Source: an uncultured Pseudomonadota bacterium
Lineage (GTDB): Bacteria > Myxococcota_A > Bradymonadia > Bradymonadales > GCA-2716585
Direction: 5' to 3'
Length of the DNA stretch: 34,001 nt
Assembly: GCA_937890335.1 (NCBI GenBank)
Contig: CALBXO010000358.1
Span: forward strand, 1 to 34,001
Positions 32,333 through 34,001 of the stretch are shown here, in pieces (the first letter of the stretch is position 1; the number at the start of each line of letters is the position of its first letter). The notes below the pieces were generated by a model. The model saw only the letters and a list, made by a program, of their open reading frames with translations, did no database searches and was not told the DNA's origin. Position numbers and translations under genes: made by a program.

Positions 32333-33498
32333 ACTTCACGGATCTGCTCAAGGAAGGTCGTCTGGTGGTGTGCTGTGGGTCCGGTGGCGTCGGCAAGACG
32401 ACCACCGCGGCGGCGCTCGCCCTGCGAGGTGCGATGGCGGGGCGCAAGACCGTCGTGATCACGATCGACCCCGCCAAGCGGCTCGCGAACAGCCTTGGGC
32501 TCGAGACGCTCGGGGACACGCCGCAGCGCATCGACCTGGGGGCCCTGGACGCCGAGCTCGCGGCACAAGCGGGCGACGGCGAAGTCTGGGCGATGATGCT
32601 CGATGTGAAGAAGGCATTTGACGACCTGATACGGCGGTTGGGCCCCGACAGCGGCGCCGTGGATCGGATTTTGAACAACCGGCTGTACCACCTGATGAGC
32701 ACGGCGTTGCACGGCGTGCTCGAGTACGTCGCGGTGGAGAAGCTCTTTGAGCTGTACACGGGCGGCTACTACGACCTCATCGTGCTGGACACTCCGCCGA
32801 CCAAGAACGCGCTGGACTTTCTGGAGGCACCGCAGCGCGTCGCGCGGTTCTTCGACCGCGGCGTGGTGAAATGGTTTCTCCCCAGCGAGAAGAAGGGGAT
32901 CTTCGGTCGCATCTTCCAGCCTGGATTGGTCGTGATCGGGCTGATATCCCGCATCCTTGGGGAGAAGTTCACCACAGACCTGACGGAGTTCTTCGACTCA
33001 GTGTCCACCATCATCGATCCGTTGCAGCAGCGCGGTGAGATGGTGGAGTTCATCCTTCGGGACCCGCAGACGGCGTTCATCATCGTCACCGGCGCCGACC
33101 CCCGGCGGATCGAGGAGGCGATCTACTTCCACGACAAGCTCGGCACCCTGGACCAGAAGGCGACGGCGTTCGTGGTCAACCGCGTCTGCACCGGTTACGA
33201 CGAGGAGCATGCGGAGACCGTGGCGAACATGACGCCCGAGGAGTTCGCGCAGCTTGTGCAGGCGATGGCGCCGGTCGCGGACGAAGAGGGTGTGCGTCGG
33301 CTGGTCGATCAGCTCGGCGACTATTACGGGCGGTTGATCAAACTCGCCGACCGCGACCACCGCGGGATCAAAGTGTTGTCAGACCGCGTCGGCAAACGGA
33401 TTCTTCGGCTGGTGCCGTTGCTGCGCGAGGATGTCCATGACATCCACCAGCTGCTCAAGATCGGTGACTATCTTGTGGCTGATCCGGCCCCAGCCTGA
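32329..33498 (+). CDS. ArsA-like ATPase, subunit 2
   Basis: A 389-residue paralogue of the upstream gene, with P-loop GSGGVGKTT (Walker lysine K23) and LIVLDTPPTKNALDFL as switch/Walker B. The signature lysine that reads GKGGVGKT in ArsA and in the neighbour is a serine here (S18). The C-terminal third is helical and ends ADPAPA. The gene overlaps the first by 4 nt, so the two should be made in equal amounts and probably form a heterodimer. The pair resembles the adjacent Rv3679/Rv3680 genes of Mycobacterium. Confidence 0.9.
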   Translation: MNFTDLLKEGRLVVCCGSGGVGKTTTAAALALRGAMAGRKTVVITIDPAKRLANSLGLETLGDTPQRIDLGALDAELAAQAGDGEVWAMMLDVKKAFDDLIRRLGPDSGAVDRILNNRLYHLMSTALHGVLEYVAVEKLFELYTGGYYDLIVLDTPPTKNALDFLEAPQRVARFFDRGVVKWFLPSEKKGIFGRIFQPGLVVIGLISRILGEKFTTDLTEFFDSVSTIIDPLQQRGEMVEFILRDPQTAFIIVTGADPRRIEEAIYFHDKLGTLDQKATAFVVNRVCTGYDEEHAETVANMTPEEFAQLVQAMAPVADEEGVRRLVDQLGDYYGRLIKLADRDHRGIKVLSDRVGKRILRLVPLLREDVHDIHQLLKIGDYLVADPAPA

Positions 33499-33500
33499 TC

Positions 33501-33863
33501 GTGGTCCCGCCACGGTACAGATGCCTGCGCGGCGCGATGGTGGTCGTCTGGCTCGGCTGCGTCTGCTGGACGCCGCGGGTTTGCGCGCAGGCTGTTGACC
33601 CCTGGTTTGGCCGGGACAAAGCGCTGCACTTTGGGGCCTCGGCGACGCTGGGGACCGGCGGGTACGTCGGGGGTTCCCTGGTGCTTGACGAGCCATGGCA
33701 GCGCGCGGTGGCGGGTGCGGGTTTGTCGCTCGGGCTCGGGACGGCCAAGGAGCTGTACGATTTGGCCGGCTACGGCCACCCGTCCTGGCGCGACATGACC
33801 TGGAATGTGGTCGGCACCGCGCTCGCGGTCGGCCTCTGCTGGACCGTGGATGTGAGCTGGTAG
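33501..33863 (+). CDS. YfiM/DUF2279-like small protein
   Basis: A 120-residue protein with a hydrophobic signal (AMVVVWLGCVCW) and the DUF2279 pattern DKALHFGASATLGT … LGLGTAKELYDLAGYGHPSWRDMTWNVVGT. The family is predicted membrane-associated and is of unknown role. GTG 33501 lies 2 nt after the ArsA2 stop, so it is probably co-transcribed; ATG 33537 is an alternative start. Confidence 0.75.
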   Translation: MVPPRYRCLRGAMVVVWLGCVCWTPRVCAQAVDPWFGRDKALHFGASATLGTGGYVGGSLVLDEPWQRAVAGAGLSLGLGTAKELYDLAGYGHPSWRDMTWNVVGTALAVGLCWTVDVSW

Positions 33864-33864
33864 T

Positions 33865-33882
33865 CCCTCCCGATGGAGGCTA
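33865..33882. terminator. Short convergent hairpin
   Basis: CCTCC and GGAGG with a CGAT loop, flanked by TAG/CTA, lie in the 19-bp gap between two convergent genes and could act in both directions. The U-run is absent. Confidence 0.3.
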
Positions 33883-34001
33883 TCAGGGCTTACCGGTCTT
33901 GGTTTTCCACTCGCGGTAGCGCTGGTTCTGCACGTTGCGGAGCTCCTGTCGCATGGCCTTGATCTGCCCCTGCAGGCGCCGCTGCCGCAGCAGCTCCTCG
34001 T
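33883..34001 (-). CDS. C-terminal end of a coiled-coil protein (5' part outside window)
   Basis: The last 38 codons and stop (TGA, complement of 33883-33885) of a minus-strand gene. The visible part is charged and helical (EELLRQRRLQGQIKAMRQEL … NVQNQRYREWK) and ends TGKP. Nothing more can be said. Confidence 0.6.
   Translation of the reverse strand, partial: EELLRQRRLQGQIKAMRQELRNVQNQRYREWKTKTGKP

Noticed and set aside
31388..33498. Arsenite-export operon
   Set aside because: There are no arsB, arsC or arsR genes, and the metal-binding cysteines expected of arsenical pumps are absent.

Overview
The window (about 65% GC, tightly packed) looks like chromosome from a Myxococcota/deltaproteobacterial organism. 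The evidence is a C-terminal MYXO-CTERM-like tail (29951-31321), two MJ0042-type zinc-ribbon plus GYF-like proteins of the kind known from Myxococcus motility protein GltJ, a Ser/Thr kinase with a PEGA domain, many lipoproteins and TPR proteins, an ECF sigma/FecR pair, and sigma-54-like promoters. I see no tRNA, rRNA, CRISPR array, insertion sequence or prophage gene. This is mostly core genome with two non-coding stretches of real interest.

Layout. 1-2162: the end of an unknown gene running into a convergent PEGA Ser/Thr kinase. 2163-2759: no convincing protein gene, but a near-consensus sigma-54 promoter, GC-rich hairpins, a repeated motif and a textbook terminator on the minus strand, read here as a sigma-54-dependent small RNA of about 275 nt. 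2760-11018: ftsK, an HD hydrolase, a heptad-repeat coiled-coil protein, secA, an enoyl-CoA hydratase and a membrane protein. 11118-12032: an exported protein. 12033-13049: about 1 kb of gene-poor DNA with a remnant of an MFS transporter, a hairpin, a Shine-Dalgarno-preceded short ORF, copy A of a structured RNA-like element, a 37-residue membrane microprotein with its own sigma-54-like promoter, and two related palindromes. 13050-18558: two lipoproteins, a putative metallopeptidase and a membrane protein. 18745-23376: tandem zinc-ribbon/GYF/TPR membrane proteins, a PrsW-like protease and ribA. 23377-24293: copy B of the RNA element as the 5' leader of a Fic-fold protein whose catalytic motif is destroyed. 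24375-27500: a sigma/anti-sigma operon with overlapping genes. 27565-31321: an HprK-like kinase, an Ig-type lipoprotein and a MYXO-CTERM TPR protein. 31388-33863: a pair of ArsA-like ATPases and a YfiM-like protein; the window ends inside a coiled-coil gene.

What stands out: (i) the putative sigma-54-driven RNA at 2307-2582; (ii) a 24-nt block shared, with one mismatch, by two intergenic regions 11 kb apart, flanked by matching hairpins at the same spacing; (iii) the pseudo-Fic protein downstream of one copy; (iv) the microprotein region at 12-13 kb. All family names come from reading motifs by eye; no database search was run. Coordinates of short sites that I located by counting may be off by a base.
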